A stretch of DNA of 64,000 nt, taken from positions 1-64,000 of the forward strand of contig DVGW01000013.1 of NCBI GenBank assembly GCA_018712515.1, written 5' to 3'. Source of the stretch: Aphodovivens avicola (GTDB taxonomy: Bacteria > Actinomycetota > Coriobacteriia > Coriobacteriales > Eggerthellaceae). Numbering within the stretch: position 1 is the first letter of the stretch; each line of letters opens with the position of its first letter. The translations under genes and the position numbers were made by a program. This document shows positions 42,326-51,224 of this stretch, piece after piece. The notes beneath the pieces are model-generated. The model made no database searches, was not told the origin of the DNA, and saw nothing but the letters and a program-made list of their open reading frames with translations.

Positions 42326-44332
42326 GTGGCCGGAAGCATGATTGGCAGAATCTTCAATAACCGTTACCAGATCACCGAGTGCATCGGCGTCGGAGGCATG
42401 GCGGAGGTCTACCGCGCCACCGACAACGTGCTCGGGCGCGTCGTCGCCGTCAAGGTGATGCTGCCCCAGTACGCCGCCGATGAGAACTTCGCACGCCGCT
42501 TCAAGCAGGAGGCCGCCTCGGCGGCGAACCTGTCCAGCCCCTACATCGTCAACGTCTACGATTGGGGCCAGGACGACGGCACCTATTACATCGTCATGGA
42601 GTTCGTCCGCGGCAGCGACCTCAAGACCGCCATCAAGGAACGCGGCGCCATCAACCAGCGCAAGGTCGCCGAGATCGGCTCGCAGGTGTGCCAGGCGCTC
42701 TCGGTCGCGCACAAGCAGGACATCATCCACCGCGACGTCAAGCCGCAAAACATCATGGTGCAGCCCGACGGCAACGTGAAGGTGATGGACTTCGGCATCG
42801 CGCGCGCCAAGAACTCCACCATGGACAAGACCGCGTCCGTGCTGGGCACGGCGCACTACATCTCGCCCGAGCAGGCGCAGGGCAAAGACCTCACCCCGGC
42901 GAGCGATCTGTACTCGCTCGGCATCGTCATGTACGAGGCCGCCACGGGCAAGCTGCCCTTCGACGGCCCTGATGCGGTGAGCGTCGCCATGAAGCAGGTC
43001 CAGGAGGCGCCCGTCCTCCCCAGCGAGATCAAGCCGGACATCGATCCCGGCCTCGAGGCCATCATCATGAAGGCCATGGCCAAGAACCCGAGCGAGCGCT
43101 TCGCGACAGCCATGGAGATGCGCTACGCCCTCAACGATTTCCTGATGGGCCGCCCCGTCAACGTGGGCGGGTTCACCAGCGCCCAGACGGCCGTCATCGG
43201 CGGCATGGGCAGCGCGCAGACCCAGGTGATCGGCGGCGTGACGCCCATCGGAGGCGTCGACGGCACCGCCGTGATGCCCGTCGCGGGCGGCGGCCAAAGC
43301 GGCGTGACCCCCGCCGGCGGCACGAACGGCTCCACGTCCTACCGCTCCTCCAACACGGCCCAGAAGGGCCCCAACAAAAAGGTCATCGGCATCGTCGCCG
43401 CCGTCGTAGCGGTGATCGCCATCGCCGCCATCGCGGTGTTCGCCTTGGGCGGCACCGGCGGCAGCACCGGCAACATCGCCGTGCCCAACGTGATCGGCAA
43501 GAGCCTGGACGAGGCGCGTGCGGAGATCGAGGGCGCCGGCCTCGCCGTCGGCACGGTCTCGGAGCGCTCGGATGACAAGGTCGAGGAAGGCAAGGTCGCC
43601 AGCCAGGATCCCACCGCGGGCACCAAGCGCGCCGAGGGATCGCGCGTCAACCTGATCGTGTCGAGCGGCACCTCGCAAAGCTCGGTGCCCGATGTGACGG
43701 GCAAAACCGCCGATGAGGCGCGCAAGATCCTGACCGATGCCGGCTTCCAGGTGCAAGCGGGCGCCGCCAAGTACAGTGACACCGTCGAGAAGGACCGCGT
43801 CGTCCAGACCGATCCCGCCGCCGGGCAGTCGATCCCCAAGAACAGTGTCGTGACGTACTACCTGTCGCTGGGCAAGGAGGGCACCGAGGTGCCCAACGTC
43901 GTCGGCTCCTCGCTGGGAAGCGCCACCACGACGCTCTCCAACAAGGGCTTCAACGTGACGAGCGAATCCGTCTACAGCGACTCCGCTCCGGTCAACCAGG
44001 TCATCAGCCAGACCCCCAACGCCGGCGAGCTTGCCAAGGAAGGCGACACGGTGCACCTGGTCGTGAGCGCCGGCCCCGATCCGGCGACCCAGGAGCCCGA
44101 GCAGGTTAACATCCCCAACCTCATCGGCTGGACGGTGTCCGACGCTAAATACCAGCTGGAGAGCCTCGGCTTCACGGTCTATGTGGCCAACAACATGCCT
44201 GACACCGCATTCGTCACCTCCACCACCCCCAGCGGCTCCGCCGAAGAGGGCGCGACGGTGACCATCTACGCGCAGAACGCCTCTTCGGGCGGCGGCGAGG
44301 GAGAAGGCGCCGACACCGAGGCCAAGGCGTAG
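42326..44332 (+). CDS. pknB: PASTA-domain Ser/Thr protein kinase PknB
   Basis: 668 residues from GTG 42326 (AAGGAG 7 nt upstream). Kinase domain: GVGGMAEVYRA, Lys43, HRDVKPQNI (135-143), DFG at 155-157, activation loop ending GTAHYISPEQAQG. Membrane helix about 353-374. Extracytoplasmic part has four PASTA repeats, starting VPNVIGKSLDEARAEI, VPDVTGKTADEARKIL, VPNVVGSSLGSATTTL and IPNLIGWTVSDAKYQL, which bind muropeptides/lipid II in the family. Last gene of the cluster; regulates growth and division by phosphorylation, read by the FHA proteins and reversed by PstP. Confidence 0.95.
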   Translation: MAGSMIGRIFNNRYQITECIGVGGMAEVYRATDNVLGRVVAVKVMLPQYAADENFARRFKQEAASAANLSSPYIVNVYDWGQDDGTYYIVMEFVRGSDLKTAIKERGAINQRKVAEIGSQVCQALSVAHKQDIIHRDVKPQNIMVQPDGNVKVMDFGIARAKNSTMDKTASVLGTAHYISPEQAQGKDLTPASDLYSLGIVMYEAATGKLPFDGPDAVSVAMKQVQEAPVLPSEIKPDIDPGLEAIIMKAMAKNPSERFATAMEMRYALNDFLMGRPVNVGGFTSAQTAVIGGMGSAQTQVIGGVTPIGGVDGTAVMPVAGGGQSGVTPAGGTNGSTSYRSSNTAQKGPNKKVIGIVAAVVAVIAIAAIAVFALGGTGGSTGNIAVPNVIGKSLDEARAEIEGAGLAVGTVSERSDDKVEEGKVASQDPTAGTKRAEGSRVNLIVSSGTSQSSVPDVTGKTADEARKILTDAGFQVQAGAAKYSDTVEKDRVVQTDPAAGQSIPKNSVVTYYLSLGKEGTEVPNVVGSSLGSATTTLSNKGFNVTSESVYSDSAPVNQVISQTPNAGELAKEGDTVHLVVSAGPDPATQEPEQVNIPNLIGWTVSDAKYQLESLGFTVYVANNMPDTAFVTSTTPSGSAEEGATVTIYAQNASSGGGEGEGADTEAKA

Positions 44333-44411
44333 CGCAAGCTTCTAGCCGCCGCCTCCGACAGAACCGCCGCCCGCTCGGGCGCCGACTCCGTCGTGCTACA
44401 ATACACGGCAC

Positions 44412-44487
44412 GCCTCCGTAGCTCAGGGGACAGAGCACCGCTCTCCTAAAGCGGGTGCCGCGCGTTCGAATCGCGCCGGGGGCACCA
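44412..44487 (+). tRNA. tRNA-Arg (CCT), CCA encoded
   Basis: GCCTCCG acceptor with CGGGGGC; anticodon CCT in CTCCTAA; T-loop GTTCGAATC; 73 nt plus CCA. TACAAT 10 nt upstream is a probable -10. Confidence 0.93.
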
Positions 44488-44494
44488 TGAACCC

Positions 44495-44530
44495 AACGGC
44501 CCATCGGATTTCGCTCCGATGGGCCGTTTT
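44495..44530 (+). terminator. Terminator of tRNA-Arg(CCT)
   Basis: AACGGCCCATCGGA / TCCGATGGGCCGTT perfect 14-pair stem with a 6-nt loop and TT. Confidence 0.85.
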
Positions 44531-44877
44531 CATGCGGCAGGCGCTCGGCGGTGAGGCGCTCGGCGGCGTTTTCCTGGTGCCGATCGAAGCGGCAACACCG
44601 AGGCGTCCGGCTCTGGCGACGAAAAGCAGCGCGTCGAAGGAGAGCGTTTCCCCAGTTCGACTGTTTCACGCGAGGTAAGTCGGCAACTTTATAAAAACCC
44701 AAAGGGTAAATTCCTGCTGAAACTGTCCAAAATGAAGGCCTCGAATGTAACTTTTACCAAACGCAGCGTGTTTCTCCAGGGTGCGGGCGCTCCCGATCGC
44801 TCTATACTCGGCGTTTCAGGCGGCAGCCTCCCGCTTCGATCAACTACAATGAGGCGACATTAACTGAAAGGAACCCC
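44531..44877. other. Intergenic region without gene
   Basis: About 345 bases. The AT-richest stretch (44690-44760) contains GTAAATTCC and TGTAACTTTTACC. No gene, RNA family or clear promoter was recognised. AAAGG lies just before the membrane-protein ATG. Confidence 0.4.
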
Positions 44878-46152
44878 ATGGAACCCCAAACCAGCATGCA
44901 GCCGGATCCCTCTACGCAGCCCGTCTCCGATGCGCAGGACAAGCCGAAGCGGAAGATCCCCGTGCTGTACCGGATCTACGGCCTGTACTGCTTCGTCTCC
45001 GCCGCCATCGTGCTGGGTCTCATCATCACGATCACGGTGCTGTCGACAGCCAAGGTCATCGATCTGACCGCGGGGTCCAACAACGCCTCGCTCACGTTCA
45101 TCCTCACGGTCATCCAGTTCGTGCTGATGGGCATCGAGGCCGTCGCCATGATCGGCTTCGGCATCTCGCTTCTGCGCAACCGCCGCCGCCATGCCGCCCA
45201 GATGGCCTACGCGCTCATCGCCATCAATATCGTCGGCACGCTCATCGAGATCATGTTGCACGGCTTCGGCGAGAACCTCATCGGCGCGGGCGTTCAGCTG
45301 GCCATCCTCACCATCATCTCCGTCACCGTCGATCCCACGCTGCGCGAAGAGCGCCGTCGCGAGCGCATCGAGCGCGACGCCGAGCTGGAGCGCGAGGCGA
45401 AGGCGGGCACGCTCGGGCGCGCGAAGGGCGACCGCGGGTTCATCGAGCTCGACTTCTTCAACCTGTTCTGGGTGTTCGTGGTGTGCTGCTTCCTGGGCCT
45501 GGTCATCGAGACGGTCTACCATATGGTCGTCGTCGACCCCGGCGTGTACCAGGATCGCGCCGGCATGCTGTTCGGCCCCTTCTCGCCCATCTACGGATTC
45601 GGCGCGGTGCTGATGACCGTGGCGCTCAACCGTTTCTACAAGTCCAACTTCATCGTCATCTTCCTGGTGAGCGCGATCATCGGCGGCCTGTTCGAGGCGG
45701 CGGTGTCGTGGTTCATGCAGACGGCGTTCGGCGCCGTGGCGTGGGACTACACCGGCTCGACGATCTTCGGGCTGTGCCCCGACCCCATCGCGGAGATCTT
45801 CCACGGACGCACCAGCTCCCTGTTCATGTGCATGTGGGGCGCCCTCGGCTGCGTGTGGATCAAGCTGTGCCTGCCGTGGCTCCTGAAGCTGATCAACCTC
45901 ATCCCTTGGAAGGCGCGCTACGGCGTCACGACGCTCTGCGCCGCCTTGATGCTGGTGAACGGCGTCATGACGCTCGAGGCGCTCGATTGCTGGTACCAGC
46001 GCGAATCGGGCTACCAGCCCACGTCACCGGTCGAGGAGTTCTATGCGAAGAATTTCGACGATGCGTACATGGAGCATCGCTTCCAGTCGATGACGATCAC
46101 GCCGGAACACTCCGTCCGAGTGGACGCAGGAACGGCAAATCCGGCATCGTAA
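44878..46152 (+). CDS. Polytopic membrane protein, putative ABC-transporter-type family (PF06541-like)
   Basis: 424 residues. An N-terminal set of membrane helices (about 33-155), a basic/acidic linker (RREERRRERIERDAELERE-like), and a C-terminal half resembling the CmpB/putative ABC transporter permease family: FFNLFWVFVVCCFLGLVIETVYHMVV, FGPFSPIYGFGAVLM, WDYTGSTIFGLCPDP and FLMCMWGALGCVWIKL. No ATP-binding partner is nearby, so transport is not established. ATG 44878 has AAAGGAACC upstream. Confidence 0.8.
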   Translation: MEPQTSMQPDPSTQPVSDAQDKPKRKIPVLYRIYGLYCFVSAAIVLGLIITITVLSTAKVIDLTAGSNNASLTFILTVIQFVLMGIEAVAMIGFGISLLRNRRRHAAQMAYALIAINIVGTLIEIMLHGFGENLIGAGVQLAILTIISVTVDPTLREERRRERIERDAELEREAKAGTLGRAKGDRGFIELDFFNLFWVFVVCCFLGLVIETVYHMVVVDPGVYQDRAGMLFGPFSPIYGFGAVLMTVALNRFYKSNFIVIFLVSAIIGGLFEAAVSWFMQTAFGAVAWDYTGSTIFGLCPDPIAEIFHGRTSSLFMCMWGALGCVWIKLCLPWLLKLINLIPWKARYGVTTLCAALMLVNGVMTLEALDCWYQRESGYQPTSPVEEFYAKNFDDAYMEHRFQSMTITPEHSVRVDAGTANPAS

Positions 46153-46711
46153 GGCCACCCACGACCAACGTCAGATCGTCGTCGGTGAGGGGCTTTTGGC
46201 TGCGTTCGGGCGCGTTGTATTCCGAGCCTTCCATCACGCGGATCACGCGCGCGGCGTCGGCCAGGGCCTCGGCGCTTTTGCGCGGAGTCGTCCAATGCTT
46301 GACGATGGTGGTCTCGTTGCGGCCGTGCAGGCGCTGATAGGAGCAGCCGTCCATCAGGCGGCGCACCAGCAGGATGCCCATCCCCTCCATGCTCGTCAAC
46401 GCCGGATCGCCCGTCGTGTTGTGGCGGTCCTCCGCGAAGGGATCGAAGGCGCGGCCCTCATCCGAGATCAGGATCGACACCGTCGACGCGGCATCGTCGA
46501 CCGAAACGGTCAGGTCCAAGAACCCGCCGCCGGGGCCGTACGCATAGGAGGAGACGTTGTTGAAAAGCTCCTCGACGGCGAGGCGCACGTCGTTGCGCGT
46601 CTTGAGCGGCATCGAGGTCAGATTCAGCACATCGGAGAGGAAGCGCTGGGCGGCGCGCTCATTGCTCGCCCGGGCGCCGAAGCGCCGGGTTTCGACGATG
46701 CGGTTTCCCAT
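46097..46711 (-). CDS. RsbW-like anti-sigma regulatory ATPase
   Basis: 204 residues. HATPase_c_2 (GHKL) domain: N-box VRLAVEELFNNVSSYAYG, G1-like ISDEGRAFDPF and G2-like MEGMGILLVRRLMDG. Family members bind and inhibit a sigma factor or phosphorylate an anti-anti-sigma factor. No sigma factor or STAS partner lies next to it. Its 3' end overlaps the converging membrane-protein gene by 56 nt, which is uncommon. Confidence 0.8.
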   Translation of the reverse strand: MGNRIVETRRFGARASNERAAQRFLSDVLNLTSMPLKTRNDVRLAVEELFNNVSSYAYGPGGGFLDLTVSVDDAASTVSILISDEGRAFDPFAEDRHNTTGDPALTSMEGMGILLVRRLMDGCSYQRLHGRNETTIVKHWTTPRKSAEALADAARVIRVMEGSEYNAPERSQKPLTDDDLTLVVGGLTMPDLPFLRPLGRSVPA

Positions 46712-47034
46712 GCGCTCCCCCTTCCGGCTCTGTGTTTCCGCACGGAGGCCTCGCGCTCGAACAGGCGCGCAGGCTCCCTATGATGATCCCATCATGATCA
46801 AGGTGAGTATACGGAATGGGACGGCAACCTACCTCTATGGCAGGTATAAATGCCAGCGCTCTCGGCACGAACGACCCGTCTCGCCAGTTGCGGTCCCGTT
46901 TATTTCACCGACGTTCGAGAAGGGCGCCGGAGCCCAAGCGGCTGCCAGCCGTCGTCGAGGGCGCCAAATCCAGGGTGCTTAGAGCACCTTCGAGGTGACC
47001 GATAGCGTACAATTGAACCGAGGAGGTGACACGC
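46712..47034. other. Intergenic region upstream of the NTF2-LytTR gene
   Basis: 323 bases. TACAAT at 47008-47013 and a strong GGAGGTGA before the next ATG are the only signals recognised. The frame at 46816-46998 has no support as a gene. Confidence 0.45.
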
Positions 47035-47877
47035 ATGTCAGACGATGTTCTTGCCGGAGTCGACAAGCTCCCCGCGATCGCGCAGCACATCATCGGATCG
47101 TACTATTCCAAAAACGCGGGCCCGCTGCTCGACGTGCTCTCCGACGACTGCGTGTTCATCGCCGAGACGGGCGCGATCTTCTTCTCGCCCGCCGAACTGC
47201 GCGCCGCGGTGGAGGCCAAGACGAACTCGCCGGCGATGATGGTGCGCGAGACCGACTTCCATTTGATGGGATCCGAGATCGGAACCTCCGCGATCAAAGG
47301 CGCCGTCGTGGTGGGTTCGTACAAGCTCTACAGCAGCCCGCGCGAGCAGATGCTGTTTGCTTCGAGCCAGGTTATCACCGTGTGCTTCCGCCGCATCGAG
47401 ACGGAGTGGAAGGCGTTCCACATCCACGTCAGCAACAAGTACTCCGAACCCGTCAGCGAAGAGGTCTTCCCGGTGAAGGCCAGCCGCGAAACGTACGAGT
47501 ACGTCCGCGAGATCCTACGCACCGGAACCCGCACGGGCATCCTCCCCTCGCGCATCATGCTCGACAGCATCGACAACTCCCGCTACGTGAACCCCGACGA
47601 CATCCTCTACATCGAGGCCGAGGGCAAGCGCAGCATCGTGCACTGCCTGGAGTCGCAGTTCCCGATCACATCGTTGATCAGCGAGGTCGCCAAGCAGATG
47701 CCGGGGACGTTCCTGCGCGTCCATCGCAGCTATCTGGTGAACACCGCCCATATCAGCGGCATGCGCAAATTCATGCTCGAGCTCTCCGACGGCACGGAGA
47801 TCCCCATCCCCGAACGCCGCTACGGCGAGGTGCGCCGCGAGATCGCATTGCGCGCCACCGGGGGGCTGAACGCATAG
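47035..47877 (+). CDS. LytTR DNA-binding regulator with NTF2-like sensor domain
   Basis: 280 residues. Instead of a receiver, the N-terminal 130 residues look like a SnoaL/NTF2-like alpha-beta barrel (GSYYSKNAGPLLDVLSDDCVFI, TEWKAFHIHVSNKY). The C-terminal LytTR domain (about 175-270) carries FLRVHRSYLVNTAHI and PIPERRYGEVR. One-component regulator: the NTF2 domain could bind a small ligand. Strong GGAGGTGA before ATG 47035. Converges with the shikimate kinase-like gene. Confidence 0.85.
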   Translation: MSDDVLAGVDKLPAIAQHIIGSYYSKNAGPLLDVLSDDCVFIAETGAIFFSPAELRAAVEAKTNSPAMMVRETDFHLMGSEIGTSAIKGAVVVGSYKLYSSPREQMLFASSQVITVCFRRIETEWKAFHIHVSNKYSEPVSEEVFPVKASRETYEYVREILRTGTRTGILPSRIMLDSIDNSRYVNPDDILYIEAEGKRSIVHCLESQFPITSLISEVAKQMPGTFLRVHRSYLVNTAHISGMRKFMLELSDGTEIPIPERRYGEVRREIALRATGGLNA

Positions 47878-47901
47878 GCGGCGGATTCGCCGCGCCCCGC
47901 T

Positions 47902-48414
47902 CTACGCCTCGATCGCGTCCGCGACCTTGCGGGCGGCGGCCGTGATGCTCAGGTCGTCGACGTCGACGGTCACCTCGGCGTACTTCTCGTAAAGGGGCTT
48001 GCGCTCGTCGAACAGCTCGCGCAGGCTCATGCCGATGCCGCCCTTGAGGACTACGCCGCGCTCCTGCAGATCGCTCAGGCGGTGGACAAGCTGCTCGTAG
48101 GAGATCTTCAGGTACACCACGGTTCCGATGGAGCCGAGGTGCTTCATCGCCTCGTCGGAGTAGACCGCGCTGCCGCCGGTGGCGATGACGGTGCGATCGG
48201 CCTCGATCTCGCTCAGGACGTCGTTTTCGACCTGGATGAAGCCGTCGGGGCCGCAGGCGTCGATGAGCTTCTGCAGCGTCTTGTCGCATTGCTGCTGGAT
48301 CAGCAGGTCGGCGTCGAGGAAGCGGTAGTTCAGGATCTTGGCCAGCACGATGCCCAGCGTGGACTTGCCCGCGCCCGGCATGCCGATGAGGATGATGTTG
48401 TCGGTTCCCGCCAT
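47902..48414 (-). CDS. Shikimate kinase-like P-loop kinase
   Basis: 170 residues. Walker A GMPGAGKST (about 12-20), YRFLDADLLI (the Asp pair of the shikimate site), ATGGSAVY where AroK has GGG, and VYLKISYEQL. The Arg that binds shikimate in GFR..E is replaced: the segment reads GFIQVEN. It may therefore be a paralog with another substrate. Not in an aro operon. The longer frame upstream is not supported; ATG 48414 has GGAG nearby. First of a convergent pair with the regulator gene. Confidence 0.75.
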   Translation of the reverse strand: MAGTDNIILIGMPGAGKSTLGIVLAKILNYRFLDADLLIQQQCDKTLQKLIDACGPDGFIQVENDVLSEIEADRTVIATGGSAVYSDEAMKHLGSIGTVVYLKISYEQLVHRLSDLQERGVVLKGGIGMSLRELFDERKPLYEKYAEVTVDVDDLSITAAARKVADAIEA

Positions 48415-48449
48415 TGCTCCGCCCTTTCCTAGGATTTGCACCGGGGACA

Positions 48450-50426
48450 CTATACTCCTTCGCGTTTGGCCGTCGGACGAGAAACCGCCGTTTGGAAGGC
48501 GGCGCTTCCGGCGACGGGGGATGCGTCGTGCCACGGTAGCCAGGGGTAGTGCGGGGTATCGGAGCGATGATGTTCCTGCTCTTGCGCCTGCACGCCGTCG
48601 CGGTCCTCCGCCTCCGCTTCGACCAGCGAGGGGAGCCTGCGCTTCAACCCGCGCAGCGCCTCGTCCGACACGCCGAACAGATACGCGTAGACCATGAGCT
48701 CGCCCCAGGTGCCCGCGTCGGAGGCAAGCGGCTCGTCGAGCGCCTCCAGGTCGCGCAGCCAGTTGCGCAGCGCCTTGCATTTGGCGCACAGCTCGTTGCC
48801 CTCGACGCTGCGGCGCGGCATGTAGTTGCCCAGAAGGATCAGCCCGATCACCGCGAGGGCGCCGAACGCCAACGGGGCGTAGCTGCCGGACGCTGCCCAC
48901 GAGGCGAGCGCGACCACCGCGGCGATGCCCGCGAGGATGAGCGCCCGCACCTGCCAGGTGCGGCTCATGCGCTCGATGAACGCCTGCTCTTCGAACCTGT
49001 CGGAGAGCAGCTTCTGCCAGGCATCCATCGCCCCGTTGAACTCCCGGGGGCGCTGCTTGCCGAACTCCGCCACGCGCTCGAACGCGAGCGTGTCGCCGCC
49101 ATCGGCGATCAGGTCGAATAGGATCTCCAGCGCCTTCGCGTCGAGTGGATCGGTCGCCGTGCGCGCGCCCTGCCGGCGCACAAGCGCGAAACCTCCCCGT
49201 CCTTCGCCGTCGGAAGGGGCGGCCCGCACGATCTCGACCGCCCCGAGGTTCGTGAGGCGCATCACCGTGGCGACGAAGTCATCCGAGCTGCCGTGCCCCC
49301 AGCGCCACAGACGGCCGATCAACGCGGGATGGATCCCGCTGCCGGGAACGGAGCGCCAGTATTCGTCCTTGAACGCCGGCACGCGCTCCTTGCCATGGCG
49401 GAGATAGGCGACCAGCCCGATGAGCAGCGCCGCCGCGCAGACGAGCGCGCAGCTGACGATGTAGGCGAGCGAAAGCGAATGGCCGCGATTCCCCTGGTCA
49501 ACCCACGCTTCCTCTTCGGAGAGCACCGAGGGGAGCTTGATCTCCGTGCGATGCGGCTGGGCAGTTCCGCTCGGCAGGTTGACAAGCCAATCCGAAGGGA
49601 AGACCACGCGCGCCTCGGCGAACGAGTCGCTGGGGACGCACGGCACCTCGTACACGACGCTGCCATCGTCGTTCACCTCGACCACGCCGTCGGCGGGGCC
49701 GTGCCCCCACGCGCGCACGTTGTCGCCCGGGACGACCTCCGCACCCGACGGCACCGGCAGGCTCACGGTCATCGTCACGTTTTCGGAGTCGACGCCCCAT
49801 TGGCCGTCGATGAAACGCCAGCTCACCTCGCCGATATCGGAATACGCGGTCACCCCGTTTGCCACCGTGTAGTCGAGCTCGACAAGACGCCGCTCGTCGG
49901 TGGCGCTGAAGAACACGTACACGGTGTTGCGCGCCTGGTCGTACGAATAGGCGTCGCGACCCGGGCCTCCCCCGTCGCGCCACGACAGGACGAAGGGGAC
50001 CTGGCTGAGAATCTGGGGGTACCCGGAATTCTGGCCGTCGGCGCTCATCGCCGCCACGCGGACGGAGTTGATGGTCAGCCCGTCGGACGGCAGCCCGTTG
50101 AGCGTCCACTTCACCACCGTCGCCGAGCCCTCGAAACTGAACGTGCGCTGGTCGATGATGTTGAGCGAGCCGTCGGTCTCCGCCTGAGCGGCGATGTTGA
50201 CGGAGGAGATCGTGAAGGATTCGGCATACGCCGGAAGGGGGCGCGCGATCGCGATCGCGCAGGAGAGGATCGCGGCGGCGAGCATCGCGAAAAGAACGGC
50301 GGCGACGCGGCGCGCAGACGCGGCGGATGCGCCGTTTGCGGCCGCCGCGCCCCACAGCAGGGAGCGCGTCCGAGCATCACCCGACAAGCTGCGGTGATTC
50401 TGCGAAGCAGGGAGGTTTTGGGCCAT
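48450..50426 (-). CDS. DUF2207 membrane protein
   Basis: 658 residues. Signal-anchor helix (about 40-62), an extracytoplasmic domain typical of DUF2207 (YAESFTISSVNIAAQAETDGSLNIIDQRTFSFEG), a membrane helix near 320-345, a cytoplasmic linker and a second two-helix cluster near 490-530, then a cytoplasmic tail. Family function unknown; suggested to be a predicted membrane sensor or scaffold. AAGGAG 4 nt before ATG 50426. Confidence 0.85.
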   Translation of the reverse strand: MAQNLPASQNHRSLSGDARTRSLLWGAAAANGASAASARRVAAVLFAMLAAAILSCAIAIARPLPAYAESFTISSVNIAAQAETDGSLNIIDQRTFSFEGSATVVKWTLNGLPSDGLTINSVRVAAMSADGQNSGYPQILSQVPFVLSWRDGGGPGRDAYSYDQARNTVYVFFSATDERRLVELDYTVANGVTAYSDIGEVSWRFIDGQWGVDSENVTMTVSLPVPSGAEVVPGDNVRAWGHGPADGVVEVNDDGSVVYEVPCVPSDSFAEARVVFPSDWLVNLPSGTAQPHRTEIKLPSVLSEEEAWVDQGNRGHSLSLAYIVSCALVCAAALLIGLVAYLRHGKERVPAFKDEYWRSVPGSGIHPALIGRLWRWGHGSSDDFVATVMRLTNLGAVEIVRAAPSDGEGRGGFALVRRQGARTATDPLDAKALEILFDLIADGGDTLAFERVAEFGKQRPREFNGAMDAWQKLLSDRFEEQAFIERMSRTWQVRALILAGIAAVVALASWAASGSYAPLAFGALAVIGLILLGNYMPRRSVEGNELCAKCKALRNWLRDLEALDEPLASDAGTWGELMVYAYLFGVSDEALRGLKRRLPSLVEAEAEDRDGVQAQEQEHHRSDTPHYPWLPWHDASPVAGSAAFQTAVSRPTAKREGV

Positions 50427-50434
50427 GATGCTCC

Positions 50435-50463
50435 TTGCAAGTTCTGTATGGTCACGGTATCAT
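50435..50463 (+). promoter_or_regulatory. Promoter of tRNA-Ser(GCT)
   Basis: TTGCAA, 17-bp spacer, TATCAT. It starts 9 bp upstream of the DUF2207 gene on the opposite strand, so the two promoters are divergent. Confidence 0.6.
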
Positions 50464-50486
50464 AGGCAACCGCACCATTATAGTAC

Positions 50487-50577
50487 GGAGAAGTGACCGA
50501 GAGGCCGAAGGTGCTCGCCTGCTAAGTGAGTATACCCCACAAGGGTATCCGGGGTTCGAATCCCCGCTTCTCCGCCA
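50487..50577 (+). tRNA. tRNA-Ser (GCT), CCA encoded
   Basis: GGAGAAG acceptor with CTTCTCC; long variable arm (GTATACCCCACAAGGGTATC); anticodon GCT in CTGCTAA; T-loop GTTCGAATC; encoded CCA. Confidence 0.93.
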
Positions 50578-50588
50578 CGGTGAACATT

Positions 50589-50617
50589 CGGGTCTGGCAA
50601 CGCGCCAGACCCGTTTT
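50589..50617 (+). terminator. Terminator of tRNA-Ser(GCT)
   Basis: CGGGTCTGGC / GCCAGACCCG stem, short loop, then TTTT. Confidence 0.8.
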
Positions 50618-50632
50618 GCTTTCGGGTCGAGG

Positions 50633-50672
50633 GGATTCGAACCGATGTTCAACAGTCCAGTGGACTGTTGAA
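50633..50672. repeat. tRNA-Ser-linked palindromic element, copy A
   Basis: GGATTCGAACCGATG (50633-50647, the reverse of a tRNA T-arm sequence) followed by the palindrome TTCAACAGTCC-AGT-GGACTGTTGAA (50648-50672). The same 15-bp wording and a CC-AGT-GG palindrome occur after the other tRNA-Ser. Confidence 0.7.
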
Positions 50673-50762
50673 TCCCACATGAGACGCCCGAGCGGGCGCA
50701 TCCTGAATGCCGAAGGCAGTCAGGATCGTGAAGAAAACGCGCCGGTGGCGCGCAACCCGCCC

Positions 50763-51125
50763 CTACCGACGGCGTTTTCCGTCCTGCCCTTCGAGGCGCT
50801 CGGCCTTTTGGGCCTTCTTCTTGTAGTTGGGGTGATGGTGCACGAACACCGCACGGCAGATGCCCGTGATGCCCAGGGCGATGAGCGCCGTCGCCAAAAA
50901 GCCCGCGGTCAGCTCGAACACCGCCCAATTGCCGTCGAGCAGCACATAGACGCAGATCAGCGCGAGCGCGGCGCTCAGGATGCCGGTGAACCAGGTGAAC
51001 ACCCTGATCAAGATCTCCTTCGCCTTGTTGGGGGAGTATCTCCACGTGGCGACGAGGTAGACGATGGCCGCCACGATCGCCAGAATGATGATCAGGGGGA
51101 TGATTCGCGACAGCCGCGCGATCAT
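50763..51125 (-). CDS. Small three-helix membrane protein
   Basis: 120 residues. Helices about 8-27, 42-63 and 70-95; basic C-terminus (HHHPNYKKKAQKAERLEGQDGKRRR). Unknown family. AAAGGAGG seven nt before ATG 51125. Confidence 0.7.
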   Translation of the reverse strand: MIARLSRIIPLIIILAIVAAIVYLVATWRYSPNKAKEILIRVFTWFTGILSAALALICVYVLLDGNWAVFELTAGFLATALIALGITGICRAVFVHHHPNYKKKAQKAERLEGQDGKRRR

Positions 51126-51224
51126 AGCAGCCTCCTTTCATAATGGGACGGCCCCGCACGCGGGCCGCCTTCTCTCAACCTTATCGACGGACGGGCGCTT
51201 CGGCGCATCGCCCGCCGCCGTTTC

